A stretch of 64,000 nt of DNA, taken from assembly GCF_008635795.1 (NCBI RefSeq), contig NZ_VWRQ01000001.1, positions 1 to 64,000 on the forward strand, written 5' to 3'. Source of the stretch: Paenibacillus tepidiphilus. Its GTDB lineage: Bacteria > Bacillota > Bacilli > Paenibacillales > Paenibacillaceae. Numbering within the stretch: the first letter of the stretch is position 1; every line of letters begins with the position of its first letter. Positions 50,916 to 59,436 of the stretch are shown here, one piece after another. The position numbers were made by a program, and so were the translations under genes. The notes below the pieces were generated by a model. The model was not told the DNA's origin and did not search any database. It was given only the letters and a program-made list of their open reading frames with translations.

Positions 50916-50999
50916 CTGCGAGCAGGGGCTGCTGTTTGCTCATCATAACTATAGGGCTGGCTGCCAGCGGATAACTCTTAAGTTCAACTTATATAGATT
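50916..50999. repeat. X module and H motif
   Basis: X (50916-50970) is the reverse complement of 28595-28652. H (50979-50999, AAGTTCAACTTATATAGATT preceded by T) is identical over 21 bp to 57640-57660. H contains the small palindrome AAGTT-C-AACTT, and in both places a terminator hairpin begins within 15 bp of it. Confidence 0.7.
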
Positions 51000-51013
51000 T
51001 GCATAAACAATAA

Positions 51014-51064
51014 GCCGGGGCAGCGATTCTCTCTTTATTGGAGGATCGCTGCCCCGGCATTTTT
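51014..51064 (+). terminator. large terminator hairpin
   Basis: A 14-bp perfect stem GCCGGGGCAGCGAT/ATCGCTGCCCCGGC, 17-nt loop, then ATTTTT. Probably ends the ABC/kinase operon 560 bp upstream, or the end of the repeat element transcript. The 250 bp from here to 51311 show only weak open frames with no support. Confidence 0.8.
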
Positions 51065-51311
51065 GGGTTCATTGCAGCTTACATGATAAAGTTGCGGGTA
51101 AGGGAAAGCCACTGGACCTCCAGAGTAACACCGAAACGGACGGAACGACCGCGAAAAAGGGGCAGCGTTCGCCTTTGTATCCGGATTTTCACCGCTAAGA
51201 GGAATGGAGAAATCTGGACTGGGGAGCAATTGGAGCAACAGTCCGTTTGCGGAGCGTCCACCTAATTGATAACCTTGATCCTAGCAAAAAACCAAGTCGG
51301 TGAGCATCTGT

Positions 51312-51662
51312 CTACTTGGGCGTGATAACAAGTGAACTGATTTTGCCGCCGTGCACCTTGAATTCGTGTCTGAACAGCTGCGGCGCAGGAACACGGTTCC
51401 GGTTAAATTCACCCTCCATCTCTGCGGTGACGGCAATCTGCCCTCCGGCTTCTTCAATTTCCATTATCGTATAACGGACCTTGGCGGAGAAGATTTCCGC
51501 TTCCCCCCAGGCCTGGATAGCATCTCTGCCCTGGATTGCCTTGCCGTTATCCTTCACACTGGCGCCGGGAGCGAACATTTCTGCAAAAGCCTCGGGCTGA
51601 TACCGGTTAATGGCATTGAAATACTCCTGTACTTCACTCGGCATGGTGACATGTTGATTCAT
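51312..51662 (-). CDS. SnoaL-like NTF2-fold protein
   Basis: The 116-residue protein has the NTF2-fold layout: helix VQEYFNAINRYQPEAFAEMFAPGASV, GKAIQGRDAIQAWGE, and strands VRYTIMEIEEAGGQIAVTAEMEGEFNRNR and LFRHEFKVHGGKISSLVIT. SnoaL-like proteins act as small isomerases/hydrolases or binding proteins; the substrate is unknown. AGGAGG lies 9 nt before the ATG. No obvious operon partner. Confidence 0.8.
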   Translation of the reverse strand: MNQHVTMPSEVQEYFNAINRYQPEAFAEMFAPGASVKDNGKAIQGRDAIQAWGEAEIFSAKVRYTIMEIEEAGGQIAVTAEMEGEFNRNRVPAPQLFRHEFKVHGGKISSLVITPK

Positions 51663-51766
51663 GGCTATCTGCCTCCTGTAAGTAGATTTTCCGGACAGGC
51701 GGACCCGTCCTTACAGGTAACTTAAACGCATCCGGGCAGCGGTAAGCAGAGATGGGAGGGTACGCC

Positions 51767-52687
51767 TCACGGATACAGCTGTGACTGCCCGGCGCCGGGG
51801 GCCTCACCCTTGCGGAATTCCGACGGGGAGCACTTCATGCCCTTGCGGAACACCTTGATGAAATAGCTGACGTTGTCGAAGCCGACCTCGAGGGCGATGT
51901 CGGAGATTTTGCGGTCGGTCTGCTGGAGCAGGTCGGCCGCCTGGCGGATGCGGTAGGAGTTGATGTAATCCACCGGCGTCTTGCGCGTCATGGCCTTGAA
52001 GAAGCGGGAGAACTGCCCTTCGCTCATCGGAATCAGCTCCGACAGGTCGCTTAAGCGGATCGGCTCGCGGTAGTTCTCCTGGATGTAGAGAATGACCGTC
52101 TTGAGCCGGTTGATCTTGGTGGTGTCGGCGCTGTCCGATTGGCTGTGGTTAACGGCCCGTCCGGGGGCGGCAACGATCTGTGACAGCATAATGAGCAAAG
52201 TTCCTTTCATAAAGGCTTCGAATCCGGGCATTTTAATAGCATATGCCTCCAGCATGCGTTCAAGTTGGGCAATCAGCTCCGCCTGCCACGGAATCTCCGG
52301 GGTCATATGGCGCGGAAAGCTTTGGCGCTTCTCCTGGAGCGGCAGAATCACCGATTGCTGGATGGCATCGTATTGGGCGCTGGCCAGAAGAGACTGGTGA
52401 AAGACCAATGCGCAGAAGCGGCAGGGCCCTTCCTTCAGCACATGGGCGGCGTGAATATCGCCGGACTCGATGAACACCGCTTCACCGGGCTTCAGCGGGA
52501 AATAGTCGGTGTCCACCTGGAATGTAATCTCGCCTTCCTGCAGCAGAAAGAACTCCGCTTCCTCATGCCAGTGGGTGTCCAGAATATGCGTTCCGGCCGG
52601 AAGCTCGATCCAGTAAGCGGCCAGCGGGAACATGACATCCCCGTGGACACGGTCTTCCTTAAGCAGCCTTTGGGACGTGCGGTCCAT
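51767..52687 (-). CDS. AraC-family regulator with cupin sensor
   Basis: The 306-residue protein has an N-terminal cupin-like ligand domain (about 25-100: HWHEEAEFFLLQEGEITFQVDTDYFPLKPGEAVFIESGDIHAAH) and two C-terminal AraC helix-turn-helix motifs (about 205-300: IRLSDLSELIPMSEGQFSRFFKAMTRKTP and ISDIALEVGFDNVSYFIKVFRKGMKCSPSEFRKG). It is divergent from the GH31 alpha-xylosidase gene with a 129-bp shared region, so it very likely activates that gene in response to a xylose-containing sugar. AAGGAGG precedes the ATG. Confidence 0.92.
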   Translation of the reverse strand: MDRTSQRLLKEDRVHGDVMFPLAAYWIELPAGTHILDTHWHEEAEFFLLQEGEITFQVDTDYFPLKPGEAVFIESGDIHAAHVLKEGPCRFCALVFHQSLLASAQYDAIQQSVILPLQEKRQSFPRHMTPEIPWQAELIAQLERMLEAYAIKMPGFEAFMKGTLLIMLSQIVAAPGRAVNHSQSDSADTTKINRLKTVILYIQENYREPIRLSDLSELIPMSEGQFSRFFKAMTRKTPVDYINSYRIRQAADLLQQTDRKISDIALEVGFDNVSYFIKVFRKGMKCSPSEFRKGEAPGAGQSQLYP

Positions 52688-52770
52688 GATGAGCCTCCTT
52701 TTTGGCGATAAACATCAGAATAGTGTTATAAAAGAGCTATATTATAGTAGTTTTGTGCTTTTGTTGACGG

Positions 52771-52776
52771 TATAAT
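52771..52776 (+). promoter_or_regulatory. -10 element of the alpha-xylosidase gene
   Basis: TATAAT at 52771-52776, 41 bp before the start codon, with only a poor TAGTTT at the -35 position (17-bp spacer). A weak -35 is expected for an AraC-activated promoter. Confidence 0.5.
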
Positions 52777-52816
52777 GCAACTATAAACACCAAATTGAAG
52801 GGTGGCAAGCATTCAC

Positions 52817-55138
52817 ATGAAATTTACAGACGGCCTCTGGCTGGTTCGCGACGGAATCAACATCAACGGCGCTGTGCAGAACTATGTGGTAGAGAAAACT
52901 TCCGAAGGATTGACTGCGGTTACCCAAACAACCCCGATTACGGGACGTGCGGCAACGCTGAACTCAACCCTCCTTACCGTTAAATTCCATTCCCCGCTTC
53001 CGGGTGTGGTCGGCGTCAATATTGTTCATCACGACGGCGCCCAGGAACGCGGTCCAGTGTTTGAACTGGCCAAGGGTAACAGCGATCATGTGCAGATCGA
53101 AGAGAACGAAGCTCAGACCGTAATGATCACCGGCGGACTGCGCGTCGTCATCAACAAAGGCACCCACTGGTCCGTAGACTTCTACCGCGGCGAAGAGCGC
53201 ATTACCGGCAGCGGTTACAAATCGATGGCCTGGATTACCGACCAGGACGGCAACACCTACATGCGCGAAGAGCTGGACCTCGGCGTTGGCGAGTATGTAT
53301 ACGGTCTGGGCGAACGCTTCACCGCTTTTGTCAAGAACGGACAGGTTGTCGACATCTGGAACAAGGACGGCGGTACCAGCTCCGAGCAGGCCTACAAGAA
53401 CATTCCTTTCTATGTAACAAGCAAGGGCTACGGCGTGTTTGTTAACCATCCGGAACTGGTTTCGTACGAAATCGCTTCGGAAAAGGTGAAAAAAGCGCAG
53501 TTCAGCGTAACCGGCGAACGCCTGGAATACTACGTAATCGACGGACCTACCGTTAAGGATGTTATGAGCAACTACACGGCTCTGACCGGCAAACCGGCCC
53601 TTCCTCCGGCTTGGACCTTCGGCCTGTGGCTGACGACTTCATTCACCACCGACTACGATGAAGCAACTGTGAACTCCTTCGTAGAAGGCATGGCTGAGCG
53701 CGATCTGCCGCTGCATGTATTCCACTTCGACTGCTTCTGGATGCGCGAGTACCAATGGACCGACTTCCAGTGGGATGAGCGCGTCTTCCCGGACCCTAAG
53801 GGCATGCTGAAACGCCTGAAGGACAAAGGCCTGAAGATTTGCGTCTGGATCAACTCCTATATCGGACAGCGCTCGCGTCTGTTTGAAGAAGGCAAGAAGA
53901 ACGGCTATCTGATCAAAAAAGCTAACGGCGACGTATACCAAACCGACCTGTGGCAGGCGGGCATGGGCCTGGTGGACTTCACCAACCCTGCGGCTTGCGA
54001 ATGGTATGCCGGTTACCTGCGTGACCTGGTGGACATGGGCGTCGACAGCTTCAAGACCGACTTCGGCGAGCGTATTCCTACGGATGTCGTCTACTTCGAC
54101 GGCTCCGACCCGATGAAGATGCATAACTACTACACTCAGCTCTATAATAAAGTGGTATTTGATGTCCTCGAAGAAAAGCTCGGCAAGAACGAAGCGGCCG
54201 TATTCGCCCGTTCGGCAACCGCCGGCGGCCAGCAGTTCCCGGTTCACTGGGGCGGCGACTGCTACGCGGACTACGAGTCGATGGCAGAAAGCCTGCGCGG
54301 CGGCCTGTCGCTCGGCCTCTCCGGCTTCGGCTTCTGGAGCCATGACATCGGCGGCTTCGAGAACACCGCTCCGGCGCATGTGTTCAAGCGCTGGCTGGCC
54401 TTTGGCCTGCTGTCCAGCCACAGCCGTCTGCACGGCAGCACCTCGTACCGTGTGCCTTGGGCTTACGACGACGAAGCGGTTGATGTTACACGCTTCTTCA
54501 CCAAGCTCAAATGCAGCCTGATGCCTTACCTCTACGATGTAGCGGGACAGGCGCATGAGCATGGCTGGGCTTCGATGCGCGCCATGGTGATGGAATTCCC
54601 GGAAGATCCGACCTGCGAATTGCTGGACCGTCAATACATGCTGGGTGACACCCTGCTGGTTGCACCAATCCTGCAAGAGAACGGCGAAGTGAAATACTAT
54701 CTGCCGGCCGGACGCTGGACACATCTGCTTAATGGCGAGACTGTTGTCGGCGGATCGTGGCGCAAGGAAACGTATGACTTCTTCAGCCTTCCGCTGTTCG
54801 TACGTCCGAACTCGCTCCTGGCAACAGGCAGCGTGGATAACCGTCCGGACTATGATTTTGCAGACGGCGTGAAATTCGGCCTGTACAGCCTGGAAGACGG
54901 CAAGACGGCAACAGCGACTGTGCGCGACATCAACGGTGCACCTGAGCTGAGCGTGAAGGCTGTGCGCAGCGGCAGCAGCGTGACTGTAACTGCCGAGGGC
55001 AGCGGCAAAGCATTCTCCCTGGCCCTGAACGACCTCGGAGCCATCGCTTCCGTAAACGGTGCAGAGCAAGCGGACGAAACCACAGTAACAGTGGCTGCAG
55101 GAGCGAAATCCGTCTCCTTCACTATCGAACTGAAATAG
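52817..55138 (+). CDS. yicI: GH31 alpha-xylosidase (YicI type)
   Basis: Releases alpha-linked xylose, as from isoprimeverose and xyloglucan oligosaccharides. The 773-residue length matches E. coli YicI (772). The nucleophile is D415 in FKTDFGERIP and the acid/base D481 in HWGGDC, at the same positions as in YicI. The N-terminal beta-sandwich, insert loops (HFDCFWMREYQWTDFQWD) and C-terminal beta domains are complete. There is no signal peptide. The ATG at 52817 is 10 nt after AGGGTGG; a GTG 15 bp earlier overlaps that site. Codon choice is strongly biased (GGC, GAA, AAC, CTG), suggesting high expression. Confidence 0.95.
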   Translation: MKFTDGLWLVRDGININGAVQNYVVEKTSEGLTAVTQTTPITGRAATLNSTLLTVKFHSPLPGVVGVNIVHHDGAQERGPVFELAKGNSDHVQIEENEAQTVMITGGLRVVINKGTHWSVDFYRGEERITGSGYKSMAWITDQDGNTYMREELDLGVGEYVYGLGERFTAFVKNGQVVDIWNKDGGTSSEQAYKNIPFYVTSKGYGVFVNHPELVSYEIASEKVKKAQFSVTGERLEYYVIDGPTVKDVMSNYTALTGKPALPPAWTFGLWLTTSFTTDYDEATVNSFVEGMAERDLPLHVFHFDCFWMREYQWTDFQWDERVFPDPKGMLKRLKDKGLKICVWINSYIGQRSRLFEEGKKNGYLIKKANGDVYQTDLWQAGMGLVDFTNPAACEWYAGYLRDLVDMGVDSFKTDFGERIPTDVVYFDGSDPMKMHNYYTQLYNKVVFDVLEEKLGKNEAAVFARSATAGGQQFPVHWGGDCYADYESMAESLRGGLSLGLSGFGFWSHDIGGFENTAPAHVFKRWLAFGLLSSHSRLHGSTSYRVPWAYDDEAVDVTRFFTKLKCSLMPYLYDVAGQAHEHGWASMRAMVMEFPEDPTCELLDRQYMLGDTLLVAPILQENGEVKYYLPAGRWTHLLNGETVVGGSWRKETYDFFSLPLFVRPNSLLATGSVDNRPDYDFADGVKFGLYSLEDGKTATATVRDINGAPELSVKAVRSGSSVTVTAEGSGKAFSLALNDLGAIASVNGAEQADETTVTVAAGAKSVSFTIELK

Positions 55139-55152
55139 TGTATCACTGACAC

Positions 55153-55207
55153 AAGCTCCCTGATGGGAGGGGACGCCTGGCGTTCCGGACCATCGGGGAG
55201 CTTTTTG
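55153..55207 (+). terminator. terminator of the alpha-xylosidase gene
   Basis: AAGCTCCCTGATGG pairs with CCATCGGGGAGCTT and is followed by TTT; the loop holds a small GACGCC/GGCGTT hairpin. Confidence 0.88.
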
Positions 55208-55343
55208 AAGTGCGGAGAGTTTCGTGATATTGGCGGGCTCGTCCAATGGCGGACAGTGTCCGAAGATAGGGTGCAGAAAGCCATGCATATGCTTGGGTTT
55301 AGCAGGTAGAAAGCGGATAGAATGAGTGACGGGGGAGATTGCA

Positions 55344-56576
55344 GTGAGTTTTAGTGAGAACATCGAGAACATCGAGAAGAGTGTGAACATCGAGAACATA
55401 AAGAACAGTATAAACGGTGGCGGTGTATACAGCGAAACCGAATTTTCTTCGGTTACCGTGGTTTCGACGGCGGCCAATTTTATAATGAATGCGGCAGAGC
55501 CGTTTACCCATACCTACCGCACCTACTTCCGGGTGAGAGAAGGCGGCAGCCTGACGCTGAAGCTGTGGCACAGCAATGCCGTGGATTCGACCTGGGATCA
55601 GGGCCAAGAATCAAGAGCCAGCCGGCCCGGAGGGGAATGGAGCATTGCAGCGGCGTATGTCGCCGATGGCGGACTGCATCCGGATGGCAGCGTGGCGGCG
55701 GGAACGCAGGTACCGGTTATGTTTGGCGGCATTGCTTCGAAGGCGGTAGGCTCGGGTGAGACTTTCTGGAGCGATGAAGTTCGGCTTGATCTGCCGGAGG
55801 GGCATTACCTGGCGTTCACCTGGACGATAAAGACTGAAGCTGCAGGACCGAGCGTGCCGTTTAACGTAGAAGGCATGCTGGTCAGCGGCTACGATGCTGC
55901 AGGGGAGCTGGCGGACAGCGAAAGCGGCAAAGGCTTCGCACTATCAGATAAGCTGCTGGTGGCGCCGAGTTATATCGGGTACAAGAAGCAGGTGCAGAAG
56001 AAGCTGATCTTCCTGGGCGATTCGATCACGCAGGGCGTCAGAACGGCCAAAGACCAATATACCTATTGGGCGGCGCGCATTGCCGAGGGTCTGGGGACGG
56101 AGTACGGGCTGTGGAATCTCGGCTCCGGCTGGGGCCGGGGTTACGATGTGGCGACAGACGGACCGTGGCTGGAGAAGGCCAAGCAGGGCGACGAGGTGCT
56201 AATCGTGCTGGGCGTCAACGATCTGGATATCGGCAAACGCACAGCCGATGAGCTGCTCACCGATCTGGCGCATATTATTGCAGAGATTAAGGCGGCAAAC
56301 CCGGCGGTGAAGGTCATCCTGAGCACCGTGCCGCCGTTCAACTTCGTGGAGGAGCGTGAGGCGTACTGGCGCACGGTAAACCGCACGATTCTGGAGAACC
56401 CGCCGGCCGGAGTGGACCGGGTGTTCGACATCGCCGCCGTCCTGTCGGAGCCTGCCCCGCAGGAGCACCGCATCCGCCGCGAATTCATGAGCGACGAGTA
56501 CGACCCGCACCCGAACGGCGACGCCGGGAAGGCGGTCGCGGAGGCGTTTCTGGAGTGGTATGGGAGCGGGAAGTGA
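55344..56576 (+). CDS. SGNH/GDSL hydrolase with N-terminal beta domain
   Basis: The 410-residue predicted esterase has an N-terminal beta-sandwich (about 30-200, acting as a substrate-side module as in two-domain carbohydrate esterases) and a SGNH domain (about 215-410): block I GDSITQG with S227, block III GVND, and block V DPHPN with D387/H389. It probably deacylates plant polysaccharides, fitting the neighbouring alpha-xylosidase. There is no signal peptide; the first 25 residues are a low-complexity ENIEN-type repeat. I prefer the GTG at 55344 (GGGGGAG 6 nt upstream) over the GTG at 55326, which has no ribosome site. Confidence 0.87.
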   Translation: MSFSENIENIEKSVNIENIKNSINGGGVYSETEFSSVTVVSTAANFIMNAAEPFTHTYRTYFRVREGGSLTLKLWHSNAVDSTWDQGQESRASRPGGEWSIAAAYVADGGLHPDGSVAAGTQVPVMFGGIASKAVGSGETFWSDEVRLDLPEGHYLAFTWTIKTEAAGPSVPFNVEGMLVSGYDAAGELADSESGKGFALSDKLLVAPSYIGYKKQVQKKLIFLGDSITQGVRTAKDQYTYWAARIAEGLGTEYGLWNLGSGWGRGYDVATDGPWLEKAKQGDEVLIVLGVNDLDIGKRTADELLTDLAHIIAEIKAANPAVKVILSTVPPFNFVEEREAYWRTVNRTILENPPAGVDRVFDIAAVLSEPAPQEHRIRREFMSDEYDPHPNGDAGKAVAEAFLEWYGSGK

Positions 56577-56605
56577 GCGGTGAGCAGATTAGAGGTGGAG
56601 TGAAG

Positions 56606-56640
56606 TAGAGTAGAGTAGAGTAGAGTAGAGTAGGGTAGAG
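56606..56640. repeat. TAGAG pentanucleotide microsatellite, 7 units
   Basis: Five perfect TAGAG units, one TAGGG and one more TAGAG, 30 bp after the SGNH stop codon. Confidence 0.9.
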
Positions 56641-56708
56641 AGTCAGGGCCGTATGACAAGAGGCTGATCGTAATAGGCAAGGAAGCGGCTAATGGCTGAT
56701 GGTAACTC

Positions 56709-56900
56709 ACTGCTCGCAACTGGCTGATTAATCTGGCTGGTCGTATCTGACCGCTCTTAACTGGCTGGTCGTATCTGACTAATCACAACAGGCTGATCGT
56801 AACCGAATGGCCGTAACTAGCTGATACAAATGATGATCGTAACCGACTAATTGTAATAGACTAATTGCAGCAGACTGATCGTAACTGACTAATTGTAGTT
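56709..56900. repeat. minisatellite of about 14 units, 14 bp each
   Basis: Units follow the consensus G(A/G)CTGATCGTAACT with some 12-13 bp forms. Scattered related units extend back to about 56662. Non-coding; stops occur in all frames. The stretch 56901-57087 shows nothing recognised apart from TTATATAGATTGAACT at 57034, a weak H-like match. Confidence 0.85.
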
Positions 56901-57087
56901 AATGAAACCCGCTGAGAGTATTTTAATTATGCCAACCGCGTCTTAAACTAACTGGCTATGATAAATTGCTGCCCGCGCTGTCGTAACTTCTATGAACAGT
57001 GGAATGTCAGTGCTCATTTGGACAAATTATATAGATTGAACTAAAGATTTTTATGTTGGGATTAGCCGTGACGCAAGGAGACATTTG

Positions 57088-57218
57088 GACTTCCGGTCGC
57101 TTCCCGCCCGTAGATTTCTTGATTTATACCGCTTGTTGCGGTTCCGGCCTCCGCCTGATGGCTTTCCGCAGTAAAGCTGATAGGCGAAGCACGGACTGTC
57201 ATCGTTTTAAGCTGCTGA
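57088..57218. repeat. G module, copy 2
   Basis: Inverted homologue of 28948-29076, about 130 bp, sharing ACTTCCGG, AGATTTCTTGATTTATAC, CTTTCCGCA, GAAGCACGG, CTGTCA(T/C)CG and TAAGCTGCTGA on this strand. The inner hairpin of copy 1 is partly lost. Confidence 0.75.
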
Positions 57219-57338
57219 AATGTAGATCGTGATTATCCTCCACACAGGTCAAATCATGAGGAAGGCCAAGAGCACCCATGACTAAAGGCGACAGCAGCTA
57301 TTGCTCTTCATGACCTCACTACCCGCTGCAAAGCTGTT

Positions 57339-57521
57339 AATTGCAGTTTGTACAACTATATCCATCTAAATAGGCCGTTTCCCGGCTATAGTTGCATTTC
57401 GTACATCTATCTTCTTGCTTTAGGGCAGTTTGATCCCAATATGCTGATTTTAGTTGTACAAAATACATCTATCCTTCAAAAATGGGTGCATACCTAACAA
57501 ATAGTTGTACGAAATACATTT
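57339..57521. repeat. four-site F-F-R-R array E (GTACA family)
   Basis: Forward at 57339-57358 and 57390-57409, reverse at 57451-57470 and 57502-57521. Distances are 51, 61 and 51 bp, total 183 bp, identical to array D. It lies between a G module and an H motif, the place that array C (other family) occupies at 50623. Confidence 0.9.
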
Positions 57522-57639
57522 ATCCTTGTTGAATAGGGGTTGCTTTTCGTTCTAGCGGTATTCATCTGGAGAACGGGAATGGGCAGCGTACGGAAGTCCA
57601 TAACTTTAATTCACTTTCCGGCCTTATTCAGGCTAATCA

Positions 57640-57660
57640 TAAGTTCAACTTATATAGATT
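57640..57660. repeat. H motif, copy 2
   Basis: Identical over 21 bp to 50979-50999 and, as there, just before a terminator hairpin. Confidence 0.8.
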
Positions 57661-57664
57661 ACTT

Positions 57665-57701
57665 GCAAAACGCCCGGCTGATATCCAGCCAGGCGTTTTG
57701 C
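57665..57701. terminator. terminator before the second YesN-like gene's 3' end
   Basis: GCAAAACGCC...GGCGTTTTGC with an inner GGCTG/CAGCC-type stem. A/T on both sides; it can stop transcription from either of the convergent units. Confidence 0.8.
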
Positions 57702-57801
57702 ATACTACGCCCGAGCCCGTCGCGCAGCCGTGCCATCCGAGCCCGGCACCCAGCCGGCCGTCCGAGCCCAGGCCCAGCGCCTAGCCGCCCTGCCCAGGCC
57801 C

Positions 57802-59436
57802 CTAAAGCCCCACCCGCCCCCGGTACTCCTTCGGCGTGACCCCGGTCTGCTTCTTGAACACCTTGCTGAAGTACTTGACGTCGTGGACGCCGACCATTTC
57901 GGCGATTTGGGCCAGCTTCAGGTTGGGATTCTGCAGCAGCAGCTTGGCCTTCTCGATCCGTACCTGGACGATGTAGTCGGAGAAGTTGATGCCCAGCTCC
58001 TGCTTGAATTTGCGCGAGACATATTCGCGGCTGACGAAGAACTTGCCGGCGACCTCCTGCAGGGAGAGCTCGGACTGGTAGTTCTGCTCGATATATTTCA
58101 CGATCTCGTTCATCGGATTGCGTTCCTTCACGCTGCGCTCAGCCAGCACCTGGGATAGACGCTGCAGCAGACCCAGCGACCAGTCGCGCCAGGCGAACAG
58201 GGAGAAGGAGTACCCGCCAGGATACGGGGCGGGATGCTCCAGGTCGCCCTGCTCCAGCTCGGAGAGTGCGCTGTCCGCCTGGGCGCCGAGGATCTCCCGC
58301 ACCAGCCGGGAGCGGAAGGTCAGGATGTCGGTCTTCCAGCTCCCGAGCATCTCGGGGGTGATGACCCCGCCGCTTTCCAGCTCATGGGTCCAGTGCTCGG
58401 CGGCGGCGGTGAGCGCCTCCCGGCTGCCGCTGATGACCGCGACCTTCCATTGCTCCTGCACATTGGCGAAGATGGCCGGAGTGCCCTGCCCATGAATCGC
58501 AGCCTCTGCGGCTACAGCGGGGAAATGGGTGTACTCCTCATGGCAGAGCAGATTTCTCCGCAGAAGCGCTTCAGCCGCTTCCTGGCGCTGCCTGTGCAGC
58601 CCGGAAGGCAGGCTGCCAACCGTGCTGACGCCAAAATGCATGCGCAGCTGCAGCGTCTGGAACAGGCCCTGATTGATGCGTGCGATCAGCTCGGTCACGG
58701 ATTCCTGCATCTCCCACAGCAGAATGGCGATTTCCGGAGTGCCGCCCCAATACCGGAAGGCAATGCCCTTGTTCTGCGGCTGCAGAAACTCGTTGCAGAT
58801 ATTGACGATGGCATAATACAGCAGCTCGCTGTCGCCGCCAAACCGCTTCAGGAGCTGGTTGTTCCCGCTGTCCGTCTGAATCAGGATCAGCCGCGAGGAC
58901 CGGGCGGGCGCCGGGATGACACCCTCGCCGACAAGCCGGCGCAGGGAGGCTTCAGCCACAACGGGGTCATGGATCAGGGCCGAGAGCAGCTTCTCGCCGT
59001 AGATCGGTGTGATCTCATTCAGCCGGATGTTCTGCTTCTGGTGCAGGCGGCGCTCTTCCTCTTCCGCCCGCCAGGCGTCCACCGCCTTGGACACGGCCAG
59101 ATTGATGGCCTCTTGCTCAATCGGCTTCAGAATATAGTCGATGCCGCCATGGCGGACTGCATGGCGGACAAAGTCAAAATCATTATGGCCGCTCACCACA
59201 ATGAACTTCGTATTCCCGGCGAATTCATCGACCCAGGTCATCAGCTCAATGCCGTTGCCGGAATCCATCATCATATCCATAATGACCAGTGCAGGCTTGG
59301 CCTGGCGGATGATTTCAATCGCCTCGTTGCCGCTGCCCGCCTCCAGAATCTCTTCAATCTGATGCGTCTCCCAGTCGACGAGCAGCCGCACCGCCTTTCT
59401 TACTCTTGCTTCATCATCCACGATCAGCGCCTTCAT
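57802..59436 (-). CDS. YesN-type AraC response regulator, second pair
   Basis: The 544-residue protein has a receiver domain (phospho-acceptor D54 in LVIMDMMMD, K in ILKPIE), a long central region and C-terminal AraC helices (about 440-540: LSLQEVAGKFFVSREYVSRKFKQELG and LAQIAEMVGVHDVKYFSKVFKKQTGVTPKEYRG). It overlaps the kinase stop by 4 bp. The pair is divergent from the importer at 61414 and should activate it. The C terminus runs to within 100 bp of a terminator. Confidence 0.93.
   Translation of the reverse strand: MKALIVDDEARVRKAVRLLVDWETHQIEEILEAGSGNEAIEIIRQAKPALVIMDMMMDSGNGIELMTWVDEFAGNTKFIVVSGHNDFDFVRHAVRHGGIDYILKPIEQEAINLAVSKAVDAWRAEEEERRLHQKQNIRLNEITPIYGEKLLSALIHDPVVAEASLRRLVGEGVIPAPARSSRLILIQTDSGNNQLLKRFGGDSELLYYAIVNICNEFLQPQNKGIAFRYWGGTPEIAILLWEMQESVTELIARINQGLFQTLQLRMHFGVSTVGSLPSGLHRQRQEAAEALLRRNLLCHEEYTHFPAVAAEAAIHGQGTPAIFANVQEQWKVAVISGSREALTAAAEHWTHELESGGVITPEMLGSWKTDILTFRSRLVREILGAQADSALSELEQGDLEHPAPYPGGYSFSLFAWRDWSLGLLQRLSQVLAERSVKERNPMNEIVKYIEQNYQSELSLQEVAGKFFVSREYVSRKFKQELGINFSDYIVQVRIEKAKLLLQNPNLKLAQIAEMVGVHDVKYFSKVFKKQTGVTPKEYRGRVGL

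Noticed and set aside
51038..51265. Open frames of 60-75 codons on both strands before the SnoaL-like gene
   Set aside because: They overlap the terminator hairpin or lack ribosome sites and motifs.
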